A stretch of 64,000 nucleotides of DNA from Rotaria socialis. Its lineage: Eukaryota; Rotifera; Eurotatoria; Philodinida; Philodinidae. The translations under genes and the position numbers were made by a program. The stretch is taken from assembly GCA_905331475.1 (NCBI GenBank), contig CAJNYU010004421.1:1-64000 (forward strand), in the 5' to 3' direction. Numbering within the stretch: position 1 is the first letter of the stretch; each line of letters starts with the position of its first letter. Positions 1 to 14,032 of the stretch are shown piece by piece. The notes beneath the pieces are model-generated. The model ran no database searches and was not told where the DNA came from. It worked only from the letters and a program-made list of their open reading frames with translations.

Positions 1-843
1 TTTAAAATCGAATATTACTTGTCAGCAACACAAACAAATCTGTCGTTACCAAAAAATATTTTTCAAAATGGCAATTTCTAGAGACTCCTTTCTTATTTTA
101 CGTTTTGCCTATTATTCAATAAAAATTAGGAGTTGTTACTTGTTATATATGCTCAAGATATTTTAAAAATGAAAGTTGATAACGATGATGAATTGAGAAT
201 GCCAAAAGAACGGGGTGATAAAAAAAAAGAAGAATGTAAGTTAGTTGAAATTAACAGGAATGATCCGAGCTTTATTCGCATCAAAAATCGTATGAAAGAA
301 ACTCTAAATAGCGTGAAAAGGGTGTGGGTGTGCTTTTTTTATTGTTTGCTATTCCACCATGAGCCTAGTTTTCAAGAAAATTATTTATGATAATAGGTTA
401 TTTCATTAATGTTATAACATGTCTGTTTGCGAGATTGAATATTCATCGACAGTTACAGCAAGCTTGCTTTCTTTATATATCTCGTTGCACACTGGCATAT
501 ACAGCTGATGCTTTTCTCTATACTAACAATTTTTCGCAATCTGCCTAAAAGAAAAGAACGAATTGAGTTGTTAGCAATCGTATCAATGGAATGATTATTA
601 ATGCAATGTCTTCGATGTAAAAAGTTTATTTTGATTGGAAAATATGAGAAAATCAATTAAGAGTACAATAATATAATAATAATATAGTTCTCTATTCTTG
701 AAAGATAGAATTTTATCAAAAATCTTATTATTTCAGATCAGAATATATAATTCTGCATGGAATAATCTTATTATATCACAAACAAGCCTAGTCTAAAAGA
801 AGAAAAAACGAATATTCAATAAACATTTGCTTGAATGGTTACA
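1..843. other. left-edge noncoding stretch with a doubtful exon
   Basis: This stretch lies downstream of the sodium channel's stop codon and includes its 3' UTR. On the plus strand, positions 169-320 read as a charged Lys/Glu-rich peptide that ends at a possible splice donor, followed by a G-rich GGGTGTGGGTGTG tract at 320-332. That could be one exon of a gene cut by the window edge, but I recognise no family and see no partner exon. The rest is AT-rich with nothing identifiable. Confidence 0.3.
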
Positions 844-3800
844 TCAAGATAATGATCTTCTTTCAAAAGAAAAACTTGAAGATGTATCCGACGGAGTTCT
901 TTCTCGTTGTTGTTGTTGTTGTTGTTGTTCTATTGGCATTGAATCTGGATTAATAATTTTACTTCGATATGACATCGTTGAGGTTGGCGTTCCTAAATCA
1001 TCTAATTCAATAAGTTCATCAATGGTAGCTCGTTCAAGTACTGGTCCACGACTTTGTCGTTGAAATCGATTTCGTTCAACATTAGTACGAAAACCGCGCA
1101 AACCAATGCGAGTTAAATAGGTATCTCGTTGACGCTGCAATGTTGTTGCTATCGGTCGATAATCTTTTGGGCGATCTTTTCTCATATCCATAGCAATATT
1201 TGTGCCCGTGCCTAATGCTGATACATCGAGTGTACCAAGAAAATGTTTTGTAAGCCCATCAAGTATATCAACACAATGCATACGATCACCTTCACATATA
1301 GGTAAATCCATAGCAACCAGTAATAGCTGATTTGGTTTTGGTATGCGCAATGGAGGTTCTAATTCATCGACAAAGTCAGATAACTGTTCGTAGCGTATAA
1401 ATTGAGAGCCTGCTGGATCCAAGTATTGCCATTTTTCATAATACATATCATAATCATCATCAGTTAAACCCTAAATATGACAGAATTTAAGAGACAATCT
1501 TGAGGATGGAACTACGCGAACACAAGTCTTTGCGAATGTTTCCTGGAGAATTTTTATTCAGATTGAAATATTGTGTAAAATTTTACTATTAAAAAGTCTC
1601 CTCTAAGGTCTCGTGTTTATTTACTTGTTGTACATCTTCTTGAGCTTGAGAAAAATTTTCTAAAATGACCGCAATATACATATTAACCTTAAACAAAAGC
1701 AAACCAGTAGACAAATTGAAAAACAAAGAAATCTTCTAAATTCTTACCACAACAAGAGAACTTATAATTAGATAACTAACAAGAAATGGTATTGCAATAG
1801 CCATACTACCACAATCACCTCTATGCGATGGCGTATTTAAAGTTGGATCACAATCTGGCGGTTGATCATTGGTTAAGGCTTGTAAAACACCTGACCAACC
1901 AGCCGTAGTACACATTTGAAACAGAATAATCAATGAATTTGGAAATGTTTCAAAATTGAAGATTTCAGTTACGCCTGCAGCTTTTCGCACATAAGCAAAA
2001 AATGACATACCAAAGATCGAATAGATGAACATGACAAGAAAGAGAAGTAGACCAATATTAAATAGAGCTGGCATTGAAACGGCTAACGCGAAAAGCAATG
2101 TGCGAATACCTTTTGCTCCTAAATACAAAAGGAAACAGCAATGTAATCATCATTGCCTCTAGCGCATAAAGCACAATAACCTTTAACAAGACGTAGAACT
2201 CGACCAACGCGTGCCACACGCACAACACGTAATAGTGTTGGGTTAACAAAATAATTTGCCATAAGTTCACCTAGTGCTTGTCCTAGAACGAAAACATTCT
2301 GTGTATCAGCCAAAATCCAATAAATAGAATAAACAGTAGCAGCGCTTAGTTTCCCCATTCTTATGTAAAAGGAAAATGAATAAATAGGAAAGCAAGAAGT
2401 GCACATTTAAATAGCGCGCAACAGAGAACGCTTTACTGTAGAATCAAACCTTTTTCCAAAGATGTGACTAAATAGGGACTCGAGTTCGTTTTAGTTTTCA
2501 AAACAAAAAATAACCGAGAAAAGAATTCCTACCGAGAATCGATGCGATGACAATTATAAAATCGAATACATTCCATGGAATAGTAAAATATTTATAATGC
2601 AATGCAAGTAATTTCATTCCACATTCAACAGTAAATCTAAATAGAAACAGTAGATTTGCAATCGCCTATAGAATCTTCTTACATAGCAACGAAAAAATTA
2701 TTTATATAGCCAAGAACGTTATCATAAGTTACGCTTTGGTTGTGATGTTCAAGACACATGCAAAGCATATTAAGAAAAATACATATCATGATAAATATAT
2801 CGAATTTTTGATTGGTTGTTAAATCAAAAAAGAATCTTGCAATAGGAAACTATAATAGAAATAAATAGATCAAACTATATTAGGGAATTATTTCAAAGAT
2901 TTACTCTTGGTCTTGGCAATGCTTTGGTCGGTTTTTTATTACCCATTTTTTTCATAGCATTATAATATTTTTTTTGGTCATCAGTCATGAACATTTCAAT
3001 TGAACCACCACTTCCTAACTAGAAGAAAAATAAACTTTGAAACATGCCGCCCGTAAATCCATCTATTTTAGAATATCATTTTTCTATAGATATAACTGCG
3101 CTATGCTACAAGTTGTTAGAATGGCTAATATTGTGTTACAGAAAACTGAATATTACTTTTCGTTTTTGTTGATTAAAATTATCGATAACAACACCGATAA
3201 AGAGATTTAATGTAAAAAATGAGCCAAATATAATGAATAAAACAAAGTAAACAAGAATATAAACATTCGATTCATGATCCGGTTGGGCGTCAACCTAAAT
3301 AAAAATAAAAGTTTCATAGAGAAGAAAATATTTAGCAGAAAAAGAAATAAATCACTTCTTTAGAATCAGCTGCATCGGCCATTATTTCAATCCATCCTTT
3401 GAAAGTTGCCTACGAAAAAATTAGAAAAAGAATTCGATTGAATTTCATGTGTCATGTACGAGAGATGCGTGAGCGCATGGTTTTGTTAGTGATTCCGGCA
3501 AATCTAATTTCGTCCCTATTATAGTCTAGAGACCAACTACTATTCGAAGATTTATTCGTATCACGTCTAGAACAGTTCTTCGATATTTGTAATTTAATGT
3601 ATTTAGTCGACGGCTAGCACTTTCAAATTATTTCACGTGAATCATGTTCGGATTTATAAGCTAATTCACTTACAATCACAGAACGATAAGGACAACTTTT
3701 TTCTCTCTAGTGATCCCGAACTCGTTTCCGGTGATTTTTATTTTTACAGCTATATTACAGCCTGGCCCTTTTATTTTCAGAACTTTCTGCTCTATTAAAT

Positions 3801-6800
3801 TATATCATCTGTACAGATTTGATTAATCATAGTCATGCGTAGAGTTCCATTCATTCCAGTGCAAATCGTTTTCTCTGACTGATCACTTACAATTTGAAAT
3901 AAAGCTAAATAACCATTAAGAACATTATCGAAATTTACTCTTGAATTTTCCCATGTAAAATTTTTATGCAAACAATCAATCTTATTGGTTACATTTTCCG
4001 TTAGATTAACTCGATCGTGTGTATCAACGTAAACGCATTTGTAAAATTTTCCACCGAACAATTGTACGCCCATGATTGAAAAAATCAGCCAAAAGACAAG
4101 ACAAACAAGTAAAACATTAAAAATGGACGGAATGGCACCGATCAATGCATTGACAACGACCTAAATCGAAAAAAAATGCAATGATTAAAAAAGCAACGAA
4201 TTTCTTTTCTTTTCTTTTCCTACTCGAATTCCTTCGAATCTCGAAAGTGCTTTCAATGGTCTTAAGGCTCTTAATGTTCTCATCGATTTAAATGCCGGAA
4301 TATCTGCGACACCAAGCGAATCAAGTAAACTTCCAAGAACACTAACAACAACAATAAGAAAATCCAGCCAATTCCAACCATTTGTAAAATAATTTTTTAT
4401 TCCATATGCAAACCATTTTAAAACTAATTCAGCGGTAAATATAATCGTAAAAAGTTTATCAAACGAATGCAAAATAGAAAATAAAAAAGGTTGTTGTCGC
4501 GTATTTATATCTTCCAATGCCTTTGAAAGACAAAATACGATCTTCATATTTTCTCCTGTAGTCAAATATTTCTTAAACTTACTAAAGTAGTACTACTTGC
4601 TAAAATACTTGCAATAATAAGCCATTCAAAAAAACGATGTTCAACAAGACGATGAGCTTTGCTACGAAGGAACGTCCAATGCCTTTCAATTATTTTCGGA
4701 ACCATATCTTTGCAAGAAGCAAAATGCTTCGATATTAATTTTGGACAACAATCAGGTGGCATGTGAAGTTCTTCATCGTTTGTAAGCGCTGTTGGATTTA
4801 ACAGCGTAGAAGGATCATTAGTAGTAGTATTTAAAAGTTGCATCTCAATATCTTCGACGGTTTCGGCTCCTTCGTCTTTTAGAATTAATTGACCATTTTT
4901 TTTATCTTTCGCATTATCAATATCGAGTAATGTTGACGAAGAAGGATTGTGAAGTAGATCGTCAGTCCCAGCCAATGACTAAACACATTGGGAACATAGA
5001 AATGACAAACAAAACGGAAAAAAATCAAACAAACTTGATTGAAATAAATTGTTTCACAGGTCAAACTTTCAACAATTTTTAATTCTTTTCGTTCTCTTCG
5101 ACAAAGTAAACGAAATATAGAATTTAAAATAAAACGAATGCATCGTTGAATACGATCAATGGCTTCGCCGATTTTATTATCATCATCTTCTTTTTCACGT
5201 TCAGAAAGAACATTGGAACCAAATGATGCAAGTAAAAGAGCCAAAAATAAATTTAAAACCTAACAAAAAATCTTTAATGTCTGTAATCATCCTCAGGTAG
5301 AATAAAACACTATCGTACTACTGAAGCACCTTTCCCTATTAAACTGCGCCGGAATCAGAATTTCGAAGAAGAAAAAAATATTTCGTAGCCGGAAAGTGTG
5401 GCTGTACTCACAAAGATACGTTATACTGGTCTACGTACCACAAGATTACCAATGAAAAATGTAAAAAGAAAAAATGGTACACATGGCCAACCAGCACATT
5501 CAAGGCATGTCCACATTGATTCAATCCATTCGCCACATAATACACGAAAGACGATCCTTTAGAAAAATTGAAAATTTTCTCTTAATAAAAATAAACAAGA
5601 CTTACATAAATGCATGAAAAAAATCGACAAAATTCCATCGGGGCATATCTTTACCGAATTTTTGAGCATATTTCGGACCGAATAGCTACGATTGAACAAT
5701 AGAAAAATTTCCTTATACTCATCTGACCTTACCTGCATTCCCATAACAGCAAAAATAAATATAATAATGACAAGAACTAATGTCAAATTCCCTAAAGCTC
5801 CTATAGTTTTACCAATGATCGACATTAAACGATTCAGTGTTGGCCAGGATTTAGCCAATTTAAAAACTCGTAGCTAGAATCGAAAATAAAAACAACAATC
5901 TAAACTACTAATTGAAAAATAATTTCCTAAACATACCAAACGAAATGATCGTAAAACACTTAATCCTTTGACATTCGCAAGACCTAATTCAACCACACTC
6001 AGTGTGACTATAATCGCATCAAATACATTCCATCCATGTTTAAAATATTTAGCCGGCGCTTGCGCGATGATCTTCAAAATAGCTTCTGCTGTAAATATAC
6101 CAGTAAAAACATAATTTCCTGTTGCTAGTATTCGTGCCATTTTATCGCTTTGGCCAGGTTGGTCAAGTGCCATAAATAATGTATTTAAAATAATACATAT
6201 AGTAATAAACAAATCAACAAATGCATCCAATATAAAATCCGCTACCAGCGCCTAAAAAATCGATATTTGCCTAAACGAGTCAATCTTGAATAAAAACCGA
6301 CTTGAAATTTATGAAATAATTGCGATGTACAACTCCATTCGCAGCAAAAATTCCATAGAAATTTTATCATTGGTCGATCGCATGTGTTCGTTGAGTCCAT
6401 ATCTGAAATGACGATGGTCACACGTTTCTTAGGGTGATGCTGGGACTGCCTTCCATGCTCATTCGCATTCAGAAGTAGACGACACTCAACATGTGAACTG
6501 TGTCGGTCGTCAGAATGTCGATCGACCTTGTACAGTACAGAATGCTGTTCTAGATGATTAACAAAATCGAAACAAAACAAAACATTTACAAAACTACAAA
6601 CATGCGTATTAAATTTAAAATAAAATAAAATCATACGTGTATCCTGTCAGATGTGTTGCAAAAATAAAATAGGGTGTAAAGGGAAAGGAAATTTAAAATT
6701 TTCTATCTTACTTGAAAATGTAAATAGGTAAGTGTGAAATTATAGAATTCTACTTAAATTAACTAAGTGCAAAATCTTCTAGATATAATCGTGAAGTTTT

Positions 6801-9800
6801 TTTTACATTTGATTTTCTAGTTAAAATACTAGAACTATCAATTAGACATGTATTTCACTTACTTTTTGATCGTATACTCGTCGTTTCAGACATTGGATGT
6901 GATAAAAGTTGATTGGCAGGGGTATATTTTATATGAGATTTTGGTTGATAAAGCTAAAAGAAAAATATTCCAATGAATTTTACATGCACAATGAAATGAT
7001 CTTTTATGGATAGATTACAGAAATTCGACGTTTTTCTTAAGATCGGAAAGTAGCCGTCTCCGCAAGTGTCTTTAATAGACGGGCTCGGTGATTCTAGATT
7101 TTCTATGGTATGTCTCTATAGAGCGAAAATGTTTGCAGAACTTCTTCAATATTTTTATTTGTTTTTACATGCCGTTTACTTCTTCTTGGCGGGAATTGGT
7201 TTTTCACATCTCTAGGCGTAAATCTTCGATATGACTCATAAACCAATAAAATAATATATGATAAGTTGGTTTTCAACTTTCATGCATGTATATGCAATAA
7301 CCACATTGCTGCTAAAAGCGGGACAAAATCAAATCAATCATTAACTCAATTTCCATGTCATTCAGCCCGAATAAATAGGTCATTTTTGCATTATTTCGAT
7401 GAGCTAACTTAACTATATCGATATCCTAATTAACAGCTCTCTAACATATCGCTGTGATTAATTCAGCTGAGTCAAACCAGCCTATTTAACGATTCTGTTT
7501 GACTCATGAGTTATTCCTCTCGCATTAGCATATAAATAGCTCTATTTATGTCGTCGTTCACTCGTTCTGTTCTATCTATCATCAAGGCATCGGTTGAAGC
7601 AAAGCAAAAAAAAATGAGTTGAAACTCAAGCTTTTCTATTCGTCCTCAATTCGTTAGGACAAAAAGCACATTATGATCTAGAATTCTATGCTGAAAATTT
7701 ACGGTGACAGTGGATTCATTGTCTGCATGTTGCCGTTCGGATATACGAGACCAATTTCTTGCTCGTTGTTTCGGTGATATCTCATGACTTTTAGTACTCA
7801 TGGAATTTCGTTGTATTTCATCAAGAAACGGTATTGTCGTATCGAAACTTCCACGTTCATCTGTATTTGTTGTTTGATTGCAAAACATATCGCTGTAATT
7901 TTCAAATACTAATGGCGCTGTTTGCATTGATTCTTTATGTTCAGGATTATATCTCTGAAAATGAGAAAAAAAATCGGTTTTCATCTTTTTTTTTTTGATT
8001 TCCATAGTATTACCAATCTATTGTGATCGTATTCAATTGAAAGACTCGAATGGGTTGATTGACGATTTGGATTTTCAAAGAAAAGCGCACTTTGTAAATT
8101 TTCAACAGGGCCGGCTGATGCAGCATCGACTTCACTTGCTTTTCGTGCTTCTTCATTTTGCTGTTCGAGTTCATCTTCAACTTTACGCCGTTCGCGTGCT
8201 TCATTTTCTGCGTTGACTTTCTGTTGTTGTTCTTGATAGGACATCGAAACGATGGCCAAGATTAAATTTACCAAATAGAATGAACCAAAGAAAATGACAG
8301 CAACAAAATAAAAAAAATGATAACGACCAGCAGCTGTCAGCACCTGAAAATATCACATCAGACAGCAAAAAAGACGTTTTCGCGTGAAATTCAAAAATAG
8401 CTTCTTACTAATTGATAAAGATTTTCCCAGTAATCCTGTGTCATTAATCGGAAACACGATAGCATAGCCCAGCCATAACTATCAAAACTAGAGGGAAAAA
8501 AAAGATTTTTTAATGATAAACAAAAAATAAAACTCCTACCTCGTATATCCAAAATCAGGACTTAAATCACAAAATAAGAAAAAGTAAATTTTTATTTTAC
8601 AAAACATTCGCAGGAACAAAAACTTACTTTATGCCTCGATCTTTCCAACAAACATAACCTTTCGGACATCGCCTACTGCCGCTGGCATTTCCACACAAAA
8701 CAAAAATATCATCTTCTTGATACCAATGAGCTACAAAACGCAAAAATCATTTATGATTCTATAAACCTCGAATCAACCTACTTTCATTATCGATTTCTTT
8801 TAAATACGCTTCATATGACATATTATGACCGATAGAAGAAATATCGGAATTATTTAAAAATGAATCATAAGTCGGTACACATTTTTGTCTTAGAACGCCC
8901 ATATAAAGTTGCAAGCCAACCTAATAAATATATATTAATGCAAAACAAACTGAATCTCTAAACTATCAAACCAATGCAAATATCGATAGAATAAAACTGG
9001 ATAGGACAGTAACATCTCGTAGACAAATAAGAGATTGTATCAATGCGTCAACGATTGTTTTTAGACCTAAAAATGAATCACACGATGGAAACAAATCTAA
9101 AAATGTCTATTTACCTGGAACAACAGCAACTGTTTTCAATGCTCTCAATACCCGAAAAGTTCGAAGCACGGAAACATTTCCCAAGTTGACAAAAAATGTA
9201 ATATATCTAAAGTTAAAGAATAACAATCAACAGTGAATTCTAACTCGAATTTTATGCATACGCTAATGTTATGACTATAAAATCTAACCAATTCCATGGA
9301 TCACGTAGAAATGTAAATTTTTTAAGAATAAATCCGCGTGCTACACATTTTGCCAACGCTTCCAATGTATAGATTATTGTAAAGACGTATCTATTTATTC
9401 GAAATTGTTTTTTCTTTGAAATGTTAAGAGAGGAGACTTACTCGTTAGTTTCCGGTACATTTTTCAACGTCATAAATATGCAATTAGTTAAAATCGTAAG
9501 CATAACGAATGTACTGAAAAGTGAATGTGTCAATATTCGAATGGCCAAACGGCGCAAACAGTTAAATGGTGAAAATAGAAAACAGGCCGGAGTTGAACTA
9601 AATCGAAATATCGTCTTATTTCGATTCACCACCACAAATACCTAGAAAAATGGTTGCGAATATCTCTGTTTTCTTTCGAAAGAAGATGACATACATATTC
9701 GGTTCGATAATACCAATCGATCTCTTCAATGGGTTTACCGATAAGTTCCGCAGGAAATTTCGTTTGCAATATTCTTGGTAATGTTTGTCCAACTGCCAAT

Positions 9801-10006
9801 TCTTTATTGGGTTTTCGTTTTGGACCGTATTGTTCATATTTGGATTTTGTTCTCATTGAACTGTATGGTTCACTGTCGTCTTCGCGTATTGTTTGTCGTT
9901 GTAATCGTTCGGAAGCAAGGCGTTCAGCTTCCTCTTGTCGATAACGTTCAATACGACGTAGGGAATCGGGTGTAAACTCGCGAAAAACAATCGAGTTGTA
10001 GTCCAT
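844..10006 (-). CDS. voltage-gated sodium channel alpha subunit (Nav1/para type)
   Basis: This is the pore-forming plasma-membrane channel that opens on depolarisation to admit sodium for action potentials. I trace about 30 exons from ATG at 10006 to the stop at 844, giving roughly 1.87 kaa, typical for the family. All four domains are present. The filter residues are Asp in TQDYWENLY (near 8430, domain I), Glu in LCGEW (near 5520, II), Lys in ATFKGW (near 3395, III) and Ala in TTAGW (near 1905, IV), the sodium-selective DEKA set. S4 segments carry regular Arg/Lys repeats, for example [17 protein letters not shown] in IV. The III-IV linker holds MFM (near 2990), as in insect para. The tail keeps the EF-like region, then a Gln run. 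The exact end of the exon starting at 5259 is uncertain. A 21-base exon lies at 8540-8560; the longest introns are 6954-7702 and 3410-3890. A calcium channel is excluded by DEKA. Confidence 0.96.
903..927 (-). repeat. CAG/CAA tract encoding a polyglutamine run in the channel tail
   Basis: A trinucleotide run near the 3' end of the sodium channel coding sequence encodes about eight consecutive glutamines. It lies in the disordered C-terminal tail, outside the conserved domains, so it is probably length-variable and not structurally essential. Confidence 0.8.
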
Positions 10007-10721
10007 CCTTATCGTCGACACTTACCATCTGTTTATACATACTTTCTCACTAATACGAATAACGGTAATAATAAACAACAGCAAATAAAAGAATTATCTC
10101 GTTGATTAACATTGATGGCTAAGATAGTTAAAAAGGAAACGATCAGAAAGTTGACAAAAAAGGAAATGATAAATAATCGTTACAATAATTATTAAGTAGG
10201 CCCGTTTTAGGTGCGACAGATGTGCACAATTATCAAAAAGAAAACCGCATCGCCGACACGTTTTTCTTCCCGCCTCTTATTTATTATTCGATCTATTTGA
10301 CTTACAGATAAGTTGCATTCGATGTTTTGCTTTTTTCGTGTTGTTTCCGATGCAATGATATATCCTTGTTCACACTATGATCAATCAATCAACAACTAAT
10401 TTTATGTAGTGTGAGACGAAATGATTACAAGAGGATAGTTGCGCGTCAACGACTTAAATAGATTGATTTAGAAAAGGGTGGTGAACATCACGCAGCAGCA
10501 AAACGTCTTCTTCATCTATCGCTTATTTAATCTGATCCTTTTTTGTCCTGCTATCTCTTATCATCGTCTTCCTTTTCGTTCCATCTCAGATGTCTTTTGA
10601 ACAATTGTCATGTATAGAGCAAGAGAAAAAAGAAAACGAGAGAAAAAAGAAATGTAAAGACTTTAGGGAATAGAATTTTTTACTATGATTCTTAAAGAAT
10701 TGGCAATCGGATGTTAAAAGA

Positions 10722-10746
10722 ATATCTATCTATCTATCTATCTATC
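10722..10746. repeat. ATCT microsatellite
   Basis: About six tandem ATCT units in noncoding DNA. Simple repeat; no function evident. Confidence 0.85.
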
Positions 10747-11005
10747 TCTATGTGTTTTTTCTTTTTGTATCAACTGTTAATCGTTATCGAGATCTAAGTT
10801 CTAAAACCGTATCGACTGACTATTGAATATGTCTCGTTAACTTAATATTGATGTTCGTTTCGTTTGTCCTGTTCCTCGGCATAAGGTCAACAAGAGTTTT
10901 TTTCTATATTAGTATCATTTCTTCATCGTATTGTTTTCCTTAGCTGAAGAAAAAAGAAGGCAAAGACAACAGGGATTGAGTGACGAAGAACTGATGACAA
11001 GAAAG

Positions 11006-11029
11006 AGAGAGAGAGAGAGAGAGAGAGTA
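11006..11029. repeat. GA microsatellite
   Basis: About eleven tandem GA units in the region between the sodium channel and the four-TM gene. Simple repeat; no function evident. Confidence 0.85.
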
Positions 11030-12859
11030 ACAATCGAACAGTCACGCATATGGCTCCGGATGATAGTGATGATGATGAAGAAGAGAGCAGCGTAACGTTT
11101 CTAAATCGGATTTCTTGGTTGATTAGCATATCTAATAAAATACTCTGAATAATAGGCCGGCTACAGGGAAGACAAGAGAGAATGAGTAGCGGCTCGTTTC
11201 TTCGTTCAATATCAAGTTCAGATCGTTCACATCTTATCTGTCAGTCAAGGCTAAAAGACAACAAAAGAATATTAAAAAAACAGCAAGAGATAGAGCGAAG
11301 AAAAATTTTCGCAAAAAGAAAGCCCGTTCCGAATTCAATATCGTAATATGATTATGACTTTCAAATAACAAAGAAAATTATCCTTATTTTTAATCAATCA
11401 AATAATCAGCATATTTATATTATATTTTCTATAGTATCAACAAAAGATTTCATTTTTTTATCTTAGAATTATCTAAAACATCGATTTGATTAGATTTCCA
11501 GAGATAATAATATGTTTTTCCTAATTTAGTATTATTTTATATCAACTAATCAATTTTCTTAAATAACAAAAATTTGATTCACACAAAAACAAAATATTTC
11601 CTTTTTCTCTTTATTCAATAAATATAAATGCACAAGTATCGAATCATTACATTTCCGTACATGCCGTTATTGATCATTTCACCGGAAGGAAGAATCTTGA
11701 TTTATTTTATTTCGGCTAACAAAACAAAATGTGACAACGAAATTTTTTTGTTATTTTATGTATCTGTGATTTTTGTTGAATAACGCCCATCAAAAGTTAC
11801 GATCATTAACTTAAGTCTATTATACAAATACAGACATCGTCTTTGTTCTTTAATGTCATTCATTTGCACTTTTTCATTCAATGTCAATGGCGACAAAGAT
11901 TTGAAGCAACGAAAAAGAAGAAAAAAAAATCACATATACACTGCTATTCACGTCGTCTGACTATTGTCGCCATCCGTTTCCACTTATTTCAATGGGGCTG
12001 ACTATTCGATATTTTTATAAGTAGTCACAGGTACCGATGTATAGGCATAGTGATGTGTCGTTACATATAATTATTCATCAATCTGTTCTCTTGCTATGCG
12101 TTTTGATTGGGAAGAAAGTATGGGACCTGCATGTCAAAAGAATACTATTAATATATAAAGAATCCATTGAAAATTTCTATTCTAATTATATTGAATAAAA
12201 AATTTGATTTCAATTCCAACTCGTTTTTTTTTTTTGTAATTTGAGAGATGTACTGATTGTACTTTCGTAATATTTACATTTCAAATTTATATGAATGTTA
12301 ACCTTGATATCACTATCGATTAACAGCGCATAAGGCAAAAGATCAAATTAACAGATGGAGAATCTTCGATTTTGATTGACTAACTAGTCCATGTGATTGA
12401 TGATTGAACTAATTTTTTTTTCTATTCGCTTAATTTACGAATCATACAGAGAGCCCCTAGACTAGATGTCGAATGTTATTCGCGCAGATGATGATTATGA
12501 TGGTGGCATTGTTCGGTTAATTGGTGTTAATATTTTTTTTTTTGCTTATTAGAAATTTCGAGAGAAAATATATACGAGAGAAAAGAAACGAACGATTCCT
12601 CCCAATAATTTGAGGTACGTATATTCTCTAAGGGTCTTCCTATGCGTCGTGTAATTGACGGTTGTGTATTGAAAGTTGTCCATAATCATCATCAATATTC
12701 ATACTGCGAGACAGTTGCTACGTCGCGTCGATCTATGTGTAACAAATTCTTCTTTTTCTCTCTTTTTATTTGTTACATGAAAGAAAGTGTCAGAGTATGA
12801 GTGAGATGTCGTATTGATTCAATACAGCCGCTAACACTTATTGATGGGGAAGCCGAATA

Positions 12860-14032
12860 GTGATGACAGGTACACTTGAAACTATTTTACAACTAAAAGA
12901 CAAAATTTGTCATATTTCTTCTTCTTTTTTTTTCGAATATTTTATTAGTCAACTTGTTGACTCTGCATCTTCGCCGTCGCCGATTCCTCCGCCACCAACT
13001 GATTTCGACATGAATTGGCCAACGCCAATAAGTCAATCTGAACCAAGTTTTCAAGCTCGTCAAAGTCAACTAGTTAATCGGCTATCGACGACTGCCTATA
13101 ATTCATCATCGTACAAAGTATCTATCGGACATGAGACCGTTAATATCACTGAAATTGCTCGTCATCGTGAGTCGCTATCCGACAGACCTATACCAATAGC
13201 CACTGCCGACCGACGTCGATTATCTGGCTCGCGTAAAGGCACCAATATTCTAAGTTTATGTTTTATGTGCTTTGTTTCTGCTTCTCTTATACTTATTGCC
13301 ATTTCCACAATGAATCTAATACTAAAAATCAATTATGTCAATAATCGTGACATGATTCCTCGTATAGCTCAATCAATGAATGTCACATATAATATTCTTT
13401 ATGTGTTACCAGCGTCAATATCTATAACAGATACGGTGTCAAATGTTATAATACCAGCGTACGATCGTACTATACGTGAATTGGCAACAGTCATTTGTTT
13501 ATTGATTATTGTATTGAACTGTTTTTGTGTATTAATATTCAGCATTGAAATTTATCTTGGTTGTAATATGATAAAAACACGACAAAGTTCACATTGGTAA
13601 GAGTCTTATTGTTAAAAAAAAGAAAAAAACGTTTTTTTTTGTTCTTTTAGTTTCACACATTTATTTAGTTCGTCGACATCACGATTTATTGCTATTTGTA
13701 GTTTTTATGCATCGATACCAGCATTCATTCTTGGTATGACGAATAGGAAAAAGTTTTTTTCTTTACTTTTTTTAAAAATTTTAGTGATATGCTTTTTCAT
13801 ATTATTAAATTTGTCACTTATACCGGCTATTGTATCATTGGTTGTCCTTGGTTTTGGTTTAATTTTTATTCTAATGACACTTTTAACGTATTTTGTAACA
13901 TGGCAAAATGATAGAATCGATGGGAAATTGGGTGGAATGAATTCATCGATTTATCATACGATTGATGCTACTCATTTATGTGATGATGATATTGATCTAG
14001 TTAAAACTGATGAACTTTCAACACTTGTTTAA
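12860..14032 (+). CDS. four-transmembrane protein of unknown function
   Basis: I did not recognise this protein. Three exons (12860-13596, 13651-13733, 13785-14032) join in frame through GT-AG introns of 54 and 51 bases to give about 355 residues. The N-terminal half is polar, with a Pro/Ser-rich patch (SPSPIPPPP) and no signal peptide. Four hydrophobic segments follow: one near residue 140, one after a loop with an N-glycosylation sequon (NVTYN), and two across the last two exons. The tail is acidic (DDDIDL). The topology resembles small tetraspan families, but the cysteine motifs of tetraspanins, claudins or MS4A are absent. The start is uncertain: the pyrimidine-rich run before 12948 looks like an intron end, and ATG at 13011 is an alternative start. 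It is transcribed away from the sodium channel. Confidence 0.72.

Larger units (their letters stand above)
10007..12859. other. 2.85 kb noncoding region between divergent genes
   Basis: The stretch separates the start of the sodium channel (-) from the start of the four-TM gene (+), so both promoters should lie here. I see no coding exon. It contains an ATCT tetranucleotide run near 10722-10746, a GA run near 11006-11029 and many poly-A/T runs. A 5' UTR exon for the channel is plausible, but I cannot place one. Confidence 0.6.

Noticed and set aside
12870-12947. Possible intron at the start of the four-TM gene
   Set aside because: The 3' end looks like an acceptor, but splicing from the visible GTACAC donor breaks the reading frame. 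I kept the unspliced frame and noted the start as uncertain.
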